Origin: Pantoea sp. Ap-967
GTDB lineage: Bacteria > Pseudomonadota > Gammaproteobacteria > Pseudomonadales > Pseudomonadaceae
DNA: 64,000 nt
Direction of reading: 5' to 3'
Assembly (NCBI RefSeq): GCF_011752565.1
Contig: NZ_VWXK01000028.1
Location: 1-64,000, forward strand
The notes below the pieces were generated by a model. The model saw nothing but the letters and a program-made list of their open reading frames with translations. It had not been told where the DNA came from and ran no database searches. The translations under genes and the position numbers were made by a program. The first letter of the stretch is position 1; every line of letters starts with the position of its first letter. Positions 15,883-24,595 of the stretch are shown in pieces.

Positions 15883-16790
15883 ACGCCATTCCCAGCATCA
15901 AGCTGATCGACGGCAAGGCCACCGCGGCGCGGGTGCTGGCCGAAGTTCGCGAGCAAGTTCAGGCCCTGCGCCAGGGCGGCTTGCAACCGGGGCTGGCCGT
16001 GGTGCTGGTGGGAGCCGACCCCGCCAGCCAAGTGTATGTGCGCAACAAGGTGCTGCGCGCCGAGGAGGTGGGCATTCGCTCGCTGGAGCATCGCCTGCCG
16101 GCCGACACCACCCAGGCCCAGTTGCTGGCCCTGATCGACCGCCTCAACCGCGACCCCGAGGTCAACGGCATCCTCGTGCAACTGCCCTTGCCCGCGCAGG
16201 TCGATGAACACCGCATTCTCCAGGCGATCAGCCCGTTGAAGGACGTGGACGGCTTCCACAGCCAGAACGTCGGCGGCCTGGCCCAGGGCCGTGACGTGCT
16301 CACCCCCTGCACGCCCAGCGGCTGCATGCGCCTGCTGCGCGATGCCTGCGGCGATTTGCGCGGCAAGCACGCGGTGGTGGTCGGCCGTTCGAACATCGTC
16401 GGCAAGCCCATGGCCGCCCTGCTGCTGCAGGCCGACTGCACGGTGACCGTGGTGCATTCGCGCAGCCACGACCTGCCGGCGCTGTGCCGCCAGGCCGACA
16501 TCGTCGTCGCGGCGGTGGGCAAGCCACGGTTGATTGGCGCCAGCTGGCTCAAGCCGGGCGCGGTGGTGATCGATGTGGGCATCAACCGTATCGAGGAAGG
16601 CGGCCACAGCCGCCTGGTGGGCGATGTCGACTTCGCCGCCGCCCTGCCCCAGGTCGCCGCCATCACCCCGGTGCCCGGCGGCGTCGGCCCAATGACCATC
16701 GCTTACCTGATGAAAAACACCCTGCTCGCCCTCGACCTGCAGCAACAGGCCGCCCACCCGGAGCGCATCCCATGCCTTTCGCCCTGCTGA
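15879..16790 (+). CDS. folD: Bifunctional methylene-THF dehydrogenase / methenyl-THF cyclohydrolase
   Basis: A 303-residue FolD with the catalytic Tyr/Lys in SQVYVRNKVLRAEE, the conserved QLPLP, PCTPSG, GRSNIVGKPMA (NADP loop) and PVPGGVGPMT signatures. It oxidises 5,10-methylene-THF, the product of sarcosine-type oxidation, to 10-formyl-THF for PurU. The C-terminus is about 15-20 residues longer than usual and reads into soxB, overlapping it by 19 nt. Probably a second, pathway-dedicated copy, since housekeeping folD normally stands alone. Confidence 0.95.
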   Translation: MNAIPSIKLIDGKATAARVLAEVREQVQALRQGGLQPGLAVVLVGADPASQVYVRNKVLRAEEVGIRSLEHRLPADTTQAQLLALIDRLNRDPEVNGILVQLPLPAQVDEHRILQAISPLKDVDGFHSQNVGGLAQGRDVLTPCTPSGCMRLLRDACGDLRGKHAVVVGRSNIVGKPMAALLLQADCTVTVVHSRSHDLPALCRQADIVVAAVGKPRLIGASWLKPGAVVIDVGINRIEEGGHSRLVGDVDFAAALPQVAAITPVPGGVGPMTIAYLMKNTLLALDLQQQAAHPERIPCLSPC

Positions 16791-18013
16791 AATACGGCCT
16801 GAGCGCCGACTACCCGGTGGAAGTCGACCTGCCGCCACCCTGTGAATTGAAGCCGCGCTATGACGTGGTGATCATCGGCGGCGGCGGCCACGGCCTGGCC
16901 ATCGCCTATTACCTGGCCAAGTACCACGGCGTGACCAACGTTGCGGTGCTGGAAAAGGCCTACCTGGGCGGCGGCAACACGGCGCGCAACACGGCGGTGA
17001 TCCGCTCCAACTACCTCACCTCCGAAGGCGTGCGCTTCTACGCGGAATCGGTGCGGATGTTCCAGAACCTGTCCAACGAGTTCGACTTCAACATCATGTA
17101 CTCCGAGCGCGGCCAGCTCACCCTGGCGCACACCGACGCCACCGTGCGCGCCTTCCGCCAGCGCGCCGAGGTCAACAAACACTTTGGCGGGCGCACCGAG
17201 ATGATCGACCGCCAGCAGATCCGCGAGCTGGTGCCCAGCCTGAACCTGGACCCCGGCCACCTGCCGGTGCTCGCTGGCCTGTGGCATATCGACGGCGCCA
17301 CCGCGCGCCACGACGCGGTCGCCTGGGGTTATGCCAAGCAGGCCGCCAAGCGTGGCGTGGAGATCCATCAACTGACTGAAGTGCAGGACTTGCTGATCCG
17401 CAATGGCCGCATCGAAGCGGTGAAAACCAACCGCGGCACCGTGCAGTGCGGGTGCGTGGTGCAGGCGGTGGCCGGGGCCAGCTCGCAGCTGTTGGCCAAG
17501 GCCGGCATCCGCGCCCCCATTCACACCTACCCGTTGCAGGCCATGGTCACCCAGCCGTTCAAGCCGTTCCTCGACCCGCTGGTGAGTTCGTCGGCGCTGC
17601 ATTGCTACGTGCAACAGACCAGCCGCGGCGAGATCGTCTTCGGTGGTGGCTCGGACCCCTACCCGCTGTACAACACCCGCTCCACCCTCGACCTCAAGGA
17701 AAGCCTGCTGGCCCACGCCATCGAGATGTTCCCGTTCATGGCCAACGCCAAGCTGATGCGCCAGTGGGCCGGGATCACCGACATGACGCCGGACTACAGC
17801 CCGATCATGGGCCTGTCGCCGGTCGAGAACTACTACCTGGACGCCGGCTGGGGCACCTGGGGCTTCAAGGCGACGCCCATCTGCGGCAAGACCATGGCCG
17901 AGCTGGTCGCCAGCGGCGGCAAGGTGCCGGGCATGATCGCGCCGTTCGCCCTGGAGCGCTTCAGCCGCTTCCAGCAAGTCAACGAAATGGGCGCCACCGC
18001 GGCCAGCCACTAG
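16772..18013 (+). CDS. soxB: Sarcosine oxidase beta-subunit-like protein
   Basis: A 413-residue FAD/FMN oxidoreductase of the DAO superfamily. The N-terminal dinucleotide-binding motif VVIIGGGGHGLAIAYYLAK (residues ~31-49) is typical. ATARHDAVAWGYAKQA contains the histidine that carries covalent FMN in characterised SoxB. GGGNTARNTAVIRSNY and the C-terminal GWGTWGFKATPICGKTMAELV are also family features. Start ATG 16772 matches SoxB N-termini and overlaps folD. The enzyme would oxidise N-methylglycine or a related N-methyl amino acid. Confidence 0.92.
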   Translation: MPFALLKYGLSADYPVEVDLPPPCELKPRYDVVIIGGGGHGLAIAYYLAKYHGVTNVAVLEKAYLGGGNTARNTAVIRSNYLTSEGVRFYAESVRMFQNLSNEFDFNIMYSERGQLTLAHTDATVRAFRQRAEVNKHFGGRTEMIDRQQIRELVPSLNLDPGHLPVLAGLWHIDGATARHDAVAWGYAKQAAKRGVEIHQLTEVQDLLIRNGRIEAVKTNRGTVQCGCVVQAVAGASSQLLAKAGIRAPIHTYPLQAMVTQPFKPFLDPLVSSSALHCYVQQTSRGEIVFGGGSDPYPLYNTRSTLDLKESLLAHAIEMFPFMANAKLMRQWAGITDMTPDYSPIMGLSPVENYYLDAGWGTWGFKATPICGKTMAELVASGGKVPGMIAPFALERFSRFQQVNEMGATAASH

Positions 18014-18023
18014 GAGCACCCTG

Positions 18024-18329
18024 ATGAAAATTCTTACCTGCCCCTTGAACGGCCCGCGCAACATCAGCGAGTTCACCTACGGCGGCGAATTCAAGTACAT
18101 GCCCGACCCGGCCACCTGCAGCGACGCCGAATGGGCCGACTACGTGTTCAACAGCGACAACCTGGCTGGCGTGGTCATCGAGTGGTGGCTGCACAACGCC
18201 TCCAGCTACTGGTTCCTGGCCGAGCGCCACACCGTCAGCGACCAGGTGCTGCGCACCTTCGACCCCAAGGAACTGTTCGACCGCCGCGTCGACTTCGCCC
18301 CAACCGCCACACCGGAGATCGCCGGATGA
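18024..18329 (+). CDS. soxD: Sarcosine oxidase delta-subunit-like protein with incomplete zinc site
   Basis: A 101-residue delta subunit located correctly between soxB and soxA. Family landmarks are kept: CPxxGPRNxSEFxYGGE at the N-terminus and the EWWxH block. Characterised SoxD binds zinc through two N-terminal cysteines (CxxC), a histidine and a third cysteine. Here Cys6 and His57 remain, but the second cysteine is Asn9 and the HxxxC cysteine is Ser61. The zinc site as known cannot form, so this is a variant oxidase subtype. Overlaps soxA by ATGA. Confidence 0.88.
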   Translation: MKILTCPLNGPRNISEFTYGGEFKYMPDPATCSDAEWADYVFNSDNLAGVVIEWWLHNASSYWFLAERHTVSDQVLRTFDPKELFDRRVDFAPTATPEIAG

Positions 18330-21229
18330 ACAGCCACACTCGCCTCCCCGCGCCCATGGGCCTGCTGATCGACCGCGAGCGGCCCGTGCATTTCCAGTTC
18401 GACGGCCAGGCCTGCGCAGGCTTTGCCGGTGACAGCATCGCCAGCGCCCTGCTTGGCAACGGCCGCTGGCTGCTGTCGCGCTCATTCAAGTACCACCGCC
18501 CACGGGGCCCACTGAGCATGGCCGGGCAAGATGCCAACAGCCTGGTGCAGTTGCCTGACGAGCCCAACGTGCTGGCCGATATGGAAGCTGCCCGCGACGG
18601 CCTGGTGGTCGAAGGGCAGAACTTCAACGGCAGCCTGGAGCACGACCGCGACGCCTACCTGGGCAAGTTCTCGCGCTTCATGCCGGTGGGTTTCTACTAC
18701 CGCTCGTTCTACAAGCCCAAGGGCATGTGGAAAGTGTGGGAGCCGCTGATTCGCAAAAAGGCCGGCCTGGGCGTGCTGAACCTCGATTTCAAGCCGCAGT
18801 ATTACGACAAGGCCTACCTTTTTGTTGACGTGGCGGTCATTGGTGGCGGCCCGGCCGGCCTGCACGCAGCGCTGGATGCGGCCAACGCCGGGGCCCAGGT
18901 GCTGCTGGTCGAGCAGCAGCCGGTGCTCGGCGGCTCGCTGACCTACGCCCGCTTCGACATCGCCGGCACCCGCGCCGCCAGCCTGCGCCAGGAGTTGCTG
19001 GCCGCCGTTCAGGGCCACCCGAACATCCAGGTGCTGTGCGAGGCCACCTGCAACGGCTGGTTCACCGACAACTACCTGCCGGTGATCCAGCACAAGCGCC
19101 TGTACAAGGTACGCGCCACCCGCTGCCTGGTGGCGGCCGGTTCGTTCGACCAACCGGTGGTATTTCGCAACAACGACCTGCCCGGGGTAATGCTGACCAG
19201 CGCCGCGCAACGGCTGATGAAGCTCTATGCGGTGAAGCCTGGGCAGCGGGCGGTTGTCCTCACCGGCCACGATGACGGCTACCTGGCCGCCCTCGACCTG
19301 CAGGAGCAAGGCGTGGCCATCGCCGCTGTGGTCGACATGCGCGCCGCGCCCGGCGATGCCGCGCTAGCGGCTGAACTCAAACGCCGCGACATTCCCCTGC
19401 ACCTGGGCAGCACGGTGTACGAAGCGCTGCACGAGGCGGGCATGCGCCATGTCACCGGCGCCGATATTCGCCCGATCACAGGCCAGGGCAAGGTGGGCGA
19501 ACAGGGCCTGCGCGTAAGCTGCGACCTGTTGTGCATGTCGGCGGGCTACATGCCGGTGTACCAGCTGCTGTGCCAGGCCGGCGGCAAGCTGGCCTATGAC
19601 GTGAACCGCGATGAGTTCGCCATCAGCAACCTGCCCGTGGGGCTGGATATCGCAGGCTCGGTGAACGGCCGCCATGCGCTGGCCAACGTCCTGGCCGACG
19701 CCACCCGCGCAGCTGCGCAAGCGCTGGCCGCGCTGGGCCTGCAGGCCCAGGCAGCGCCAACCTTCGTAGCCGAGGCCAAGGTGAACTTCCCCTGGCCGAT
19801 CTTCCCCCACCCCAAGGGCAAGGATTTCGTCGATTTCGACGAGGACCTGCAAGTGCGCGATATCGTCAACGCCACGCGCAGTGGTTACCGCGACGTGCAG
19901 TTGGTAAAGCGCTTCTCCACGGTCGGCATGGGCCCGTCCCAGGGCCGCCATTCGGCGCTGCCCACCGCACGCCTGGTAGCCCAGGCCACGGGGCGTAGCA
20001 TCAGCGAAACCGGGGTGACCACCGCCCGGCCACCGTTCCAGGCAGAGAAACTGGCGCATGTCGCCGGGCGCGCCTTCGACCCGTACCGGCAAACGCCGAT
20101 GCACCGGCGCCACCTGCAAGCCGGGGCGAAGATGATGCCCGCCGGTATCTGGCAGCGCCCGGCCTACTACGGCCAGCCCGAGGAACGCGAGCGCTGCATG
20201 CAGGAAGAAGCCCGGCATGTGCGCGAGAAGGTCGGCCTGATCGACGTCTCCACCCTGGGCGGCCTGGATGTGCGCGGCCCGGACGCGGCCGAGCTGCTGG
20301 AGCGCCTGTACACCTTCGGCTTCGCCAAGCTGGCCATCGGCCGCACCCGCTATGCGCTGATGACCAACGAGCACGGCGTGGTGATTGACGATGGCGTGTG
20401 CGCCCGCCTGGCCGAGCAGCACTTCTATGTCACCGCCACCACCAGCGGGGTCGACCGCATCTACCAGCAGATGCTCAAGTGGAACGCCCAATGGCGCCTT
20501 GACGTGGACATCACCAACGTCACGGCGGCCCTGGCGGCGGTGAACCTGGCCGGGCCGCTGTCTCGCCAGGTGCTGGCCAAGGTGTGTGACGATGTTGACC
20601 TTTGCGCCGAGGCCTTTCCCTACCTGGGGGTGCGCCTGGGCAAGGTGGCCGGCATCCCGGCGCGCATCCTGCGGGTGGGTTTCGTCGGTGAGCTGGGCTA
20701 TGAGGTGCACGTGCCGGCGCGCCACGCCGAACGCCTGTGGGATGCGCTGATGCAGGCCGGCACCGGCCTGGGCATTCGCCCGTTCGGGGTCGAAACCCAG
20801 CGCCTGCTGCGCCTGGAAAAAGGCCATGTGATCATCAGCCAGGACACCGATGGCATGACCCATCCCGCAGAAATCGACATGCAGTGGGCCATTGGCCGCA
20901 AGAAGCCGTTCTTCGTCGGCAAGCGCTCCATCGAGATCCTCGAAGCGCAGCCGCTCAAGCGCAAGCTGGTAGGTTTCACCTTGGCCAAGGGCAGCCCGCA
21001 GCCACTGGAGGGCCACCTGGTGCTGGACGGCGCCGATATCAGCGGCAACGTCACCTCCTGCGAATACTCCCAGACCCTGGGGCAAATCATCGGCCTGGCC
21101 TATGCCGGCGCCCACCAGGCGACCCCTGGCATGCACATCCCGATCCGCGTGGAGGGCGGTGTGATGGTCAATGCCAAGGTGGTGCCCTTGCCCTTCCATG
21201 ATCCCGACAACCTGCGCCAGGAGCTCTGA
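18326..21229 (+). CDS. soxA: Sarcosine oxidase alpha-subunit-like protein
   Basis: A 967-residue subunit, slightly shorter than the ~1000 usual. The N-terminal ferredoxin-like segment (QFDGQACAGFAGDSIASALLGNG) is followed by an NAD-binding fold with VAVIGGGPAGLHAALDAANAGA near residue 170 and, in the last ~380 residues, an aminomethyltransferase-like (GcvT) THF-binding domain (LIDVSTLGGLDVRGPDA... GELGYEVHVPARHAERLW). The latter transfers the oxidised methyl group to THF. ATG 18326 is the real start; upstream in-frame sequence belongs to soxD. Confidence 0.93.
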   Translation: MNSHTRLPAPMGLLIDRERPVHFQFDGQACAGFAGDSIASALLGNGRWLLSRSFKYHRPRGPLSMAGQDANSLVQLPDEPNVLADMEAARDGLVVEGQNFNGSLEHDRDAYLGKFSRFMPVGFYYRSFYKPKGMWKVWEPLIRKKAGLGVLNLDFKPQYYDKAYLFVDVAVIGGGPAGLHAALDAANAGAQVLLVEQQPVLGGSLTYARFDIAGTRAASLRQELLAAVQGHPNIQVLCEATCNGWFTDNYLPVIQHKRLYKVRATRCLVAAGSFDQPVVFRNNDLPGVMLTSAAQRLMKLYAVKPGQRAVVLTGHDDGYLAALDLQEQGVAIAAVVDMRAAPGDAALAAELKRRDIPLHLGSTVYEALHEAGMRHVTGADIRPITGQGKVGEQGLRVSCDLLCMSAGYMPVYQLLCQAGGKLAYDVNRDEFAISNLPVGLDIAGSVNGRHALANVLADATRAAAQALAALGLQAQAAPTFVAEAKVNFPWPIFPHPKGKDFVDFDEDLQVRDIVNATRSGYRDVQLVKRFSTVGMGPSQGRHSALPTARLVAQATGRSISETGVTTARPPFQAEKLAHVAGRAFDPYRQTPMHRRHLQAGAKMMPAGIWQRPAYYGQPEERERCMQEEARHVREKVGLIDVSTLGGLDVRGPDAAELLERLYTFGFAKLAIGRTRYALMTNEHGVVIDDGVCARLAEQHFYVTATTSGVDRIYQQMLKWNAQWRLDVDITNVTAALAAVNLAGPLSRQVLAKVCDDVDLCAEAFPYLGVRLGKVAGIPARILRVGFVGELGYEVHVPARHAERLWDALMQAGTGLGIRPFGVETQRLLRLEKGHVIISQDTDGMTHPAEIDMQWAIGRKKPFFVGKRSIEILEAQPLKRKLVGFTLAKGSPQPLEGHLVLDGADISGNVTSCEYSQTLGQIIGLAYAGAHQATPGMHIPIRVEGGVMVNAKVVPLPFHDPDNLRQEL

Positions 21230-21232
21230 GCC

Positions 21233-21808
21233 ATGACCAGCCTGAAAGCCGAAGCCTTCATTCCACGCAGCCCCCAGGCCGGGCTGCAACAGGCCTGCGG
21301 CCTGACTGACCTGACTGAACTGGCGCGGGTGGGGTTTCGCGGCGCAGACAGCGCAGCGTACCTGCAAGCACGTGGCTATCGCCTGCCAGCGCTACCCAAC
21401 CAGGCCCAGCGCCAGGACGACGGGAGCTGGGTGGCGCGCCTGTCGGCCAGCGAGTACCTGGTGCTGGGCAGCCTGGCCGACCACGGTGCGCGGGTGGCCG
21501 CCGATGAAGGTGAATGGGTGCAGGATGCCCGGCGCAATTACCTGCTACCGCGCCAGGACAGCCATGCCTGGTTGCAGTTGTGCGGCAGCCACTGCAGCGC
21601 AGTAATGGCCAAGCTGTGCGGCGTGGACCTGCGCCTGCCGGCGTTCCCGGTTGGCGCCGTGGCGCAGACGTCGGCGGCGCGGATCAATGTGATCGTGGTG
21701 AATGTGGGGAACGAGACGCTGCAGTTGCTGTTCGACCGGGCGTCGCTGGCGTATTTTCGTGACGCGGTGCTCGATGCCATGGCCGAGTTTGGCGGGGGGA
21801 TGTGTTGA
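21233..21808 (+). CDS. soxG: Sarcosine oxidase gamma-subunit-like protein
   Basis: A 191-residue protein of the SoxG family, a GcvT/YgfZ-like fold that completes the heterotetramer. Recognisable: VGFRGADSAAYLQARGYRLP near residue 35 and the C-terminal RINVIVVNVGNETLQLLFDRASLAYFRDAVLDAM. It starts 3 nt after soxA and is the last gene of purU-folD-soxBDAG. REP sequence follows. Confidence 0.9.
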   Translation: MTSLKAEAFIPRSPQAGLQQACGLTDLTELARVGFRGADSAAYLQARGYRLPALPNQAQRQDDGSWVARLSASEYLVLGSLADHGARVAADEGEWVQDARRNYLLPRQDSHAWLQLCGSHCSAVMAKLCGVDLRLPAFPVGAVAQTSAARINVIVVNVGNETLQLLFDRASLAYFRDAVLDAMAEFGGGMC

Positions 21809-21813
21809 GGGGC

Positions 21814-21880
21814 TGATGGCGCTATCGCGACCTGCGGTCGCTCCTACCCAGGAAATCGCGTCTCCCGGGTAGGCTGCCCC
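21814..21880. repeat. REP element
   Basis: A degenerate REP core (CGCGACCTGCGGTCGCTCCTACC) and a short GGTAGG counterpart lie between convergent soxG and the LysR gene. Confidence 0.6.
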
Positions 21881-21884
21881 GGCT

Positions 21885-22769
21885 TTAAAGCTGCACCAAC
21901 CGCTCGCGCAGGAAACTCACGAACCCCTGCACCGGCCGCGCCACCTGCCGGTGCTGCGGGTACACCGCCGACAACTGCAACGCCGGCGTCACCCACTCAT
22001 CCAGCACGGTGACCAGGCGCCCATCCGCCAGCGCCTGGCCAACGATGAAGGTGGGCAAGTACGTCACCCCCATCCCGGCAATCGCCGCGTCCCTCAGCAT
22101 CTCGCCGTTGTTCGCACGCATGCGCCCAGCCACCTGGATCGCCTGGGCCTTGCCGCCCTGGCGGAACTGCCACTGCACCTGCCGCGAGTGCCCGTAGGGC
22201 AGGCAATCATGCCCGGCCAACTGCTCGGGCCGGGTGGGCACGCCACGGGCTTGCAGGTACGCGGGGCTTGCGCAATACACCCGCTCGACATCGGCAATAC
22301 GCCGAGCGATCAGGCTGGAGTCCTCCAGCGCGCCAATGCGCAGCGCCAGGTCATAGCCTTCGCCGATCAAGTCCACGGCGCGGTCGCTAAGGTCCACTTC
22401 CACGTCCACCTGCGGGTGCAGTTGCAGGAACTCGGTCAGCAGGCAGCCCAGGTGGGCCATGGCGAACGACAACGGCGCACTCAGGCGCAGGGTGCCGCGC
22501 AGGGCCTGGGCCTGGCCGCTGATGTCGTGCTCCACCTGCTGCACCTCACCCAGCAGGCGCAGCGCCGACTGGTAGTAGTGCTGGCCCAGCGGGGTGGCGT
22601 CCAGGCGCCGCGTGGAGCGGTTGAGCAGGCGCACGCCAAGGCGCTCTTCGAGCTGCATCAGGCGCCGGCTAACCGATTGCTTGGACATGCCCAGGCGGTC
22701 GGCGGCGGCGGTGAAGCTGCCGGCTTCCATGACCTGGGCAAAGATGCGCATGTCTTCGTAGGGGTTCAT
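21885..22769 (-). CDS. LysR-family transcriptional regulator
   Basis: A 294-residue LysR regulator. The helix-turn-helix is in the first 65 residues (MEAGSFTAAADRLGMSKQSVSRRLMQLEERLGVRLLNRSTR) and the effector-binding domain fills the rest. Start ATG 22769 begins MNPYEDMRIFAQVMEAGS, as in the family; upstream in-frame ATG 22826 is not needed. Divergent from a secreted esterase gene with 146 bp between, so the esterase is the likely target. Effector unknown. Confidence 0.88.
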   Translation of the reverse strand: MNPYEDMRIFAQVMEAGSFTAAADRLGMSKQSVSRRLMQLEERLGVRLLNRSTRRLDATPLGQHYYQSALRLLGEVQQVEHDISGQAQALRGTLRLSAPLSFAMAHLGCLLTEFLQLHPQVDVEVDLSDRAVDLIGEGYDLALRIGALEDSSLIARRIADVERVYCASPAYLQARGVPTRPEQLAGHDCLPYGHSRQVQWQFRQGGKAQAIQVAGRMRANNGEMLRDAAIAGMGVTYLPTFIVGQALADGRLVTVLDEWVTPALQLSAVYPQHRQVARPVQGFVSFLRERLVQL

Positions 22770-22915
22770 TGTCTCGCTCTTAGTGACAGTCAAACGCTTT
22801 ATAGCGGCTTTTTCCCGAAGCTGCATCTGCTTAATCTACACACAGGTTGCAGCGATGGCCCTGAAGGCCAGGCAAGACGCCAACTCCCAACACTTGAACA
22901 GAAAAGGATTCGACC

Positions 22916-23935
22916 ATGAGCATTGTCCAAAAAACCCTCACCGCTTCCCTCCTCGCCCTGTCGGTGTCCAGCGCATTCGCCGCTGGCAGCCCAGGCGTCG
23001 AACAGCACACCCAGGCGTTCCTGCAAGCGCTGGAGCAAGGTGGCGGCAAGCCGCTTGAACAGCTCAGCCCGAAAGACGCCCGCGCCGTACTGACCGGTGC
23101 CCAGGCATCGGTCAAGGTCGACCTGTCCGGTATCGAGGTGAAGCAGCGCAGCATCCAGGCCAACGGCCAGTCGATCACGCTGCAGGTGGTGCGCCCGGCC
23201 AATGTCAAAGGTGACCTGCCGGTGTTCATGTTCTTCCACGGCGGTGGCTGGGTGCTGGGCGACTTCCCGACTCACCAGCGGCTGATCCGCGACTTGGTGG
23301 TGGGTTCCGGTGCAGTGGCCGTGTACGTGGACTACACCCCATCGCCTGAGTCGCACTACCCAACGGCGATCAACCAGGCCTATGCCGCGACCCAGTGGGT
23401 GGCCGAGCATGGCAAGGAAATCGGCGTGGACGGCAAGCGCCTGGCCGTTGCCGGTAACAGTGTCGGCGGCAACATGGCGGCGGTGGTCGCACTCAAGGCC
23501 AAGGAGGCCGGCACCCCGGCCCTGCGCTTCCAGCTGCTGCTGTGGCCGGTGACCGATGCCAGCTTCGAAACCGGCTCGTACAAGCAGTTCGCCGAGGGGC
23601 ACTTCCTGACCACTGGGATGATGAAGTGGTTCTGGGACAACTACACCACCGACGCCAAGGCCCGGGAACAGATCTACGCTTCGCCGCTGCGCGCCACGCC
23701 TGAACAACTCAAGGGCCTGCCGCCAGCGCTGGTGCAGACCGCCGAGTTCGATGTGCTGCGCGATGAGGGTGAGGCCTATGCCCGCAAGCTGAATGCCGCC
23801 GGCGTGACCGTGACCTCGGTGCGCTACAACGGGATGATCCATGACTACGGGCTGCTGAACCCATTGAGCCAGGTGCCGGCGGTGAAGGCTGCGATGAGGC
23901 AGGCGGCTGGGGAATTGAAGGTTCATTTGCAATAA
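22916..23935 (+). CDS. Secreted alpha/beta-hydrolase (HSL/acetyl-esterase family)
   Basis: A 339-residue exported esterase. The signal peptide ends near SSAFA; the oxyanion-hole motif is FFHGGGW, the nucleophile elbow AGNSVGG, the acid in EFDVLRDEG and the histidine in GMIHDYG. This is the layout of hormone-sensitive-lipase-type esterases acting on short acyl esters, here in the periplasm or outside. Strong AAAAGGA ribosome site. Next to a divergent LysR gene that probably controls it. Substrate not predictable. Confidence 0.88.
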   Translation: MSIVQKTLTASLLALSVSSAFAAGSPGVEQHTQAFLQALEQGGGKPLEQLSPKDARAVLTGAQASVKVDLSGIEVKQRSIQANGQSITLQVVRPANVKGDLPVFMFFHGGGWVLGDFPTHQRLIRDLVVGSGAVAVYVDYTPSPESHYPTAINQAYAATQWVAEHGKEIGVDGKRLAVAGNSVGGNMAAVVALKAKEAGTPALRFQLLLWPVTDASFETGSYKQFAEGHFLTTGMMKWFWDNYTTDAKAREQIYASPLRATPEQLKGLPPALVQTAEFDVLRDEGEAYARKLNAAGVTVTSVRYNGMIHDYGLLNPLSQVPAVKAAMRQAAGELKVHLQ

Positions 23936-23942
23936 GCAAACC

Positions 23943-24085
23943 TGGGGCTGCTTCGCAGCCCATCGCAGGCAAGCCAGCTCCTACAGGCCAACGCTACGCC
24001 TGTAGGAGCTGGCTTGCCTGCGATGGGCCGCAAAGCGGCCCCAGTTACTTGAGCCAGGTAGGAGCGCAGCTCGCGATGCGCATAA
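23943..24085. repeat. Paired REP elements
   Basis: GGGGCTGCTTCGCAGCCCATCGCAGGCAAGCC... is mirrored by ...GGCTTGCCTGCGATGGGCCGCAAAGCGGCCCC, followed by a second REP type (GTAGGAGCGCAGCTCGCGATG). The arms can form one long hairpin after the esterase gene. Confidence 0.75.
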
Positions 24086-24159
24086 CGTGAATTTGCAGTA
24101 ACTGATTGGCCTGACCGAACGCTACTTCCTCCCCGCACTTACGCTCTACCGACATCTTT

Positions 24160-24558
24160 TTACATTTCTACGAAGATATAGCTCAGCATTGACCATATCA
24201 CTGCAAACACCACCAGTAGCATTGCCAACTTCATTCGCTTTCTGAGATAACTAGGAAATTCCCTATTGTCATCAGGATGCAACTGCCCTCGACCAATAAA
24301 AATATCTGGCCAGAACAGCGCACTTGTCATACCTGCAACGACCATAAACCTCGACCGAAGACTCGCCCCAGCATAACTAAGCTCCTCGGCAAGCAAGGTG
24401 CTCCGCTTGAACGCATTGCACATAACGGTAAAATGCCGCGAGCCTGCAATATGTATGTCGATCAACAGGCCTACTCCCCCCATGACCAAGGGGCAGCACA
24501 GATAAATCCACTGAATGTAATTAGGCCAATCACGAATACTGGTTATATAAAACTCCAT
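24160..24558 (-). CDS. Small inner-membrane protein, putative immunity protein to the adjacent PAAR effector
   Basis: A 132-residue protein with three predicted transmembrane helices (WIYLCCPLVMGGVGLLID, FMVVAGMTSALFWPDIFI, LAMLLVVFAVIWSMLSYIFV). Base composition is clearly lower in GC than the surroundings, a mark of transferred toxin-immunity cargo. It begins 37 nt after the PAAR-effector stop on the same strand, the classical place for an immunity gene. A membrane immunity protein fits an effector that acts on the inner membrane. No family recognised. Confidence 0.62.
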   Translation of the reverse strand: MEFYITSIRDWPNYIQWIYLCCPLVMGGVGLLIDIHIAGSRHFTVMCNAFKRSTLLAEELSYAGASLRSRFMVVAGMTSALFWPDIFIGRGQLHPDDNREFPSYLRKRMKLAMLLVVFAVIWSMLSYIFVEM

Positions 24559-24595
24559 TTAGTGTTAATCCTACTTAATCAGGAACTTGGCCAGC

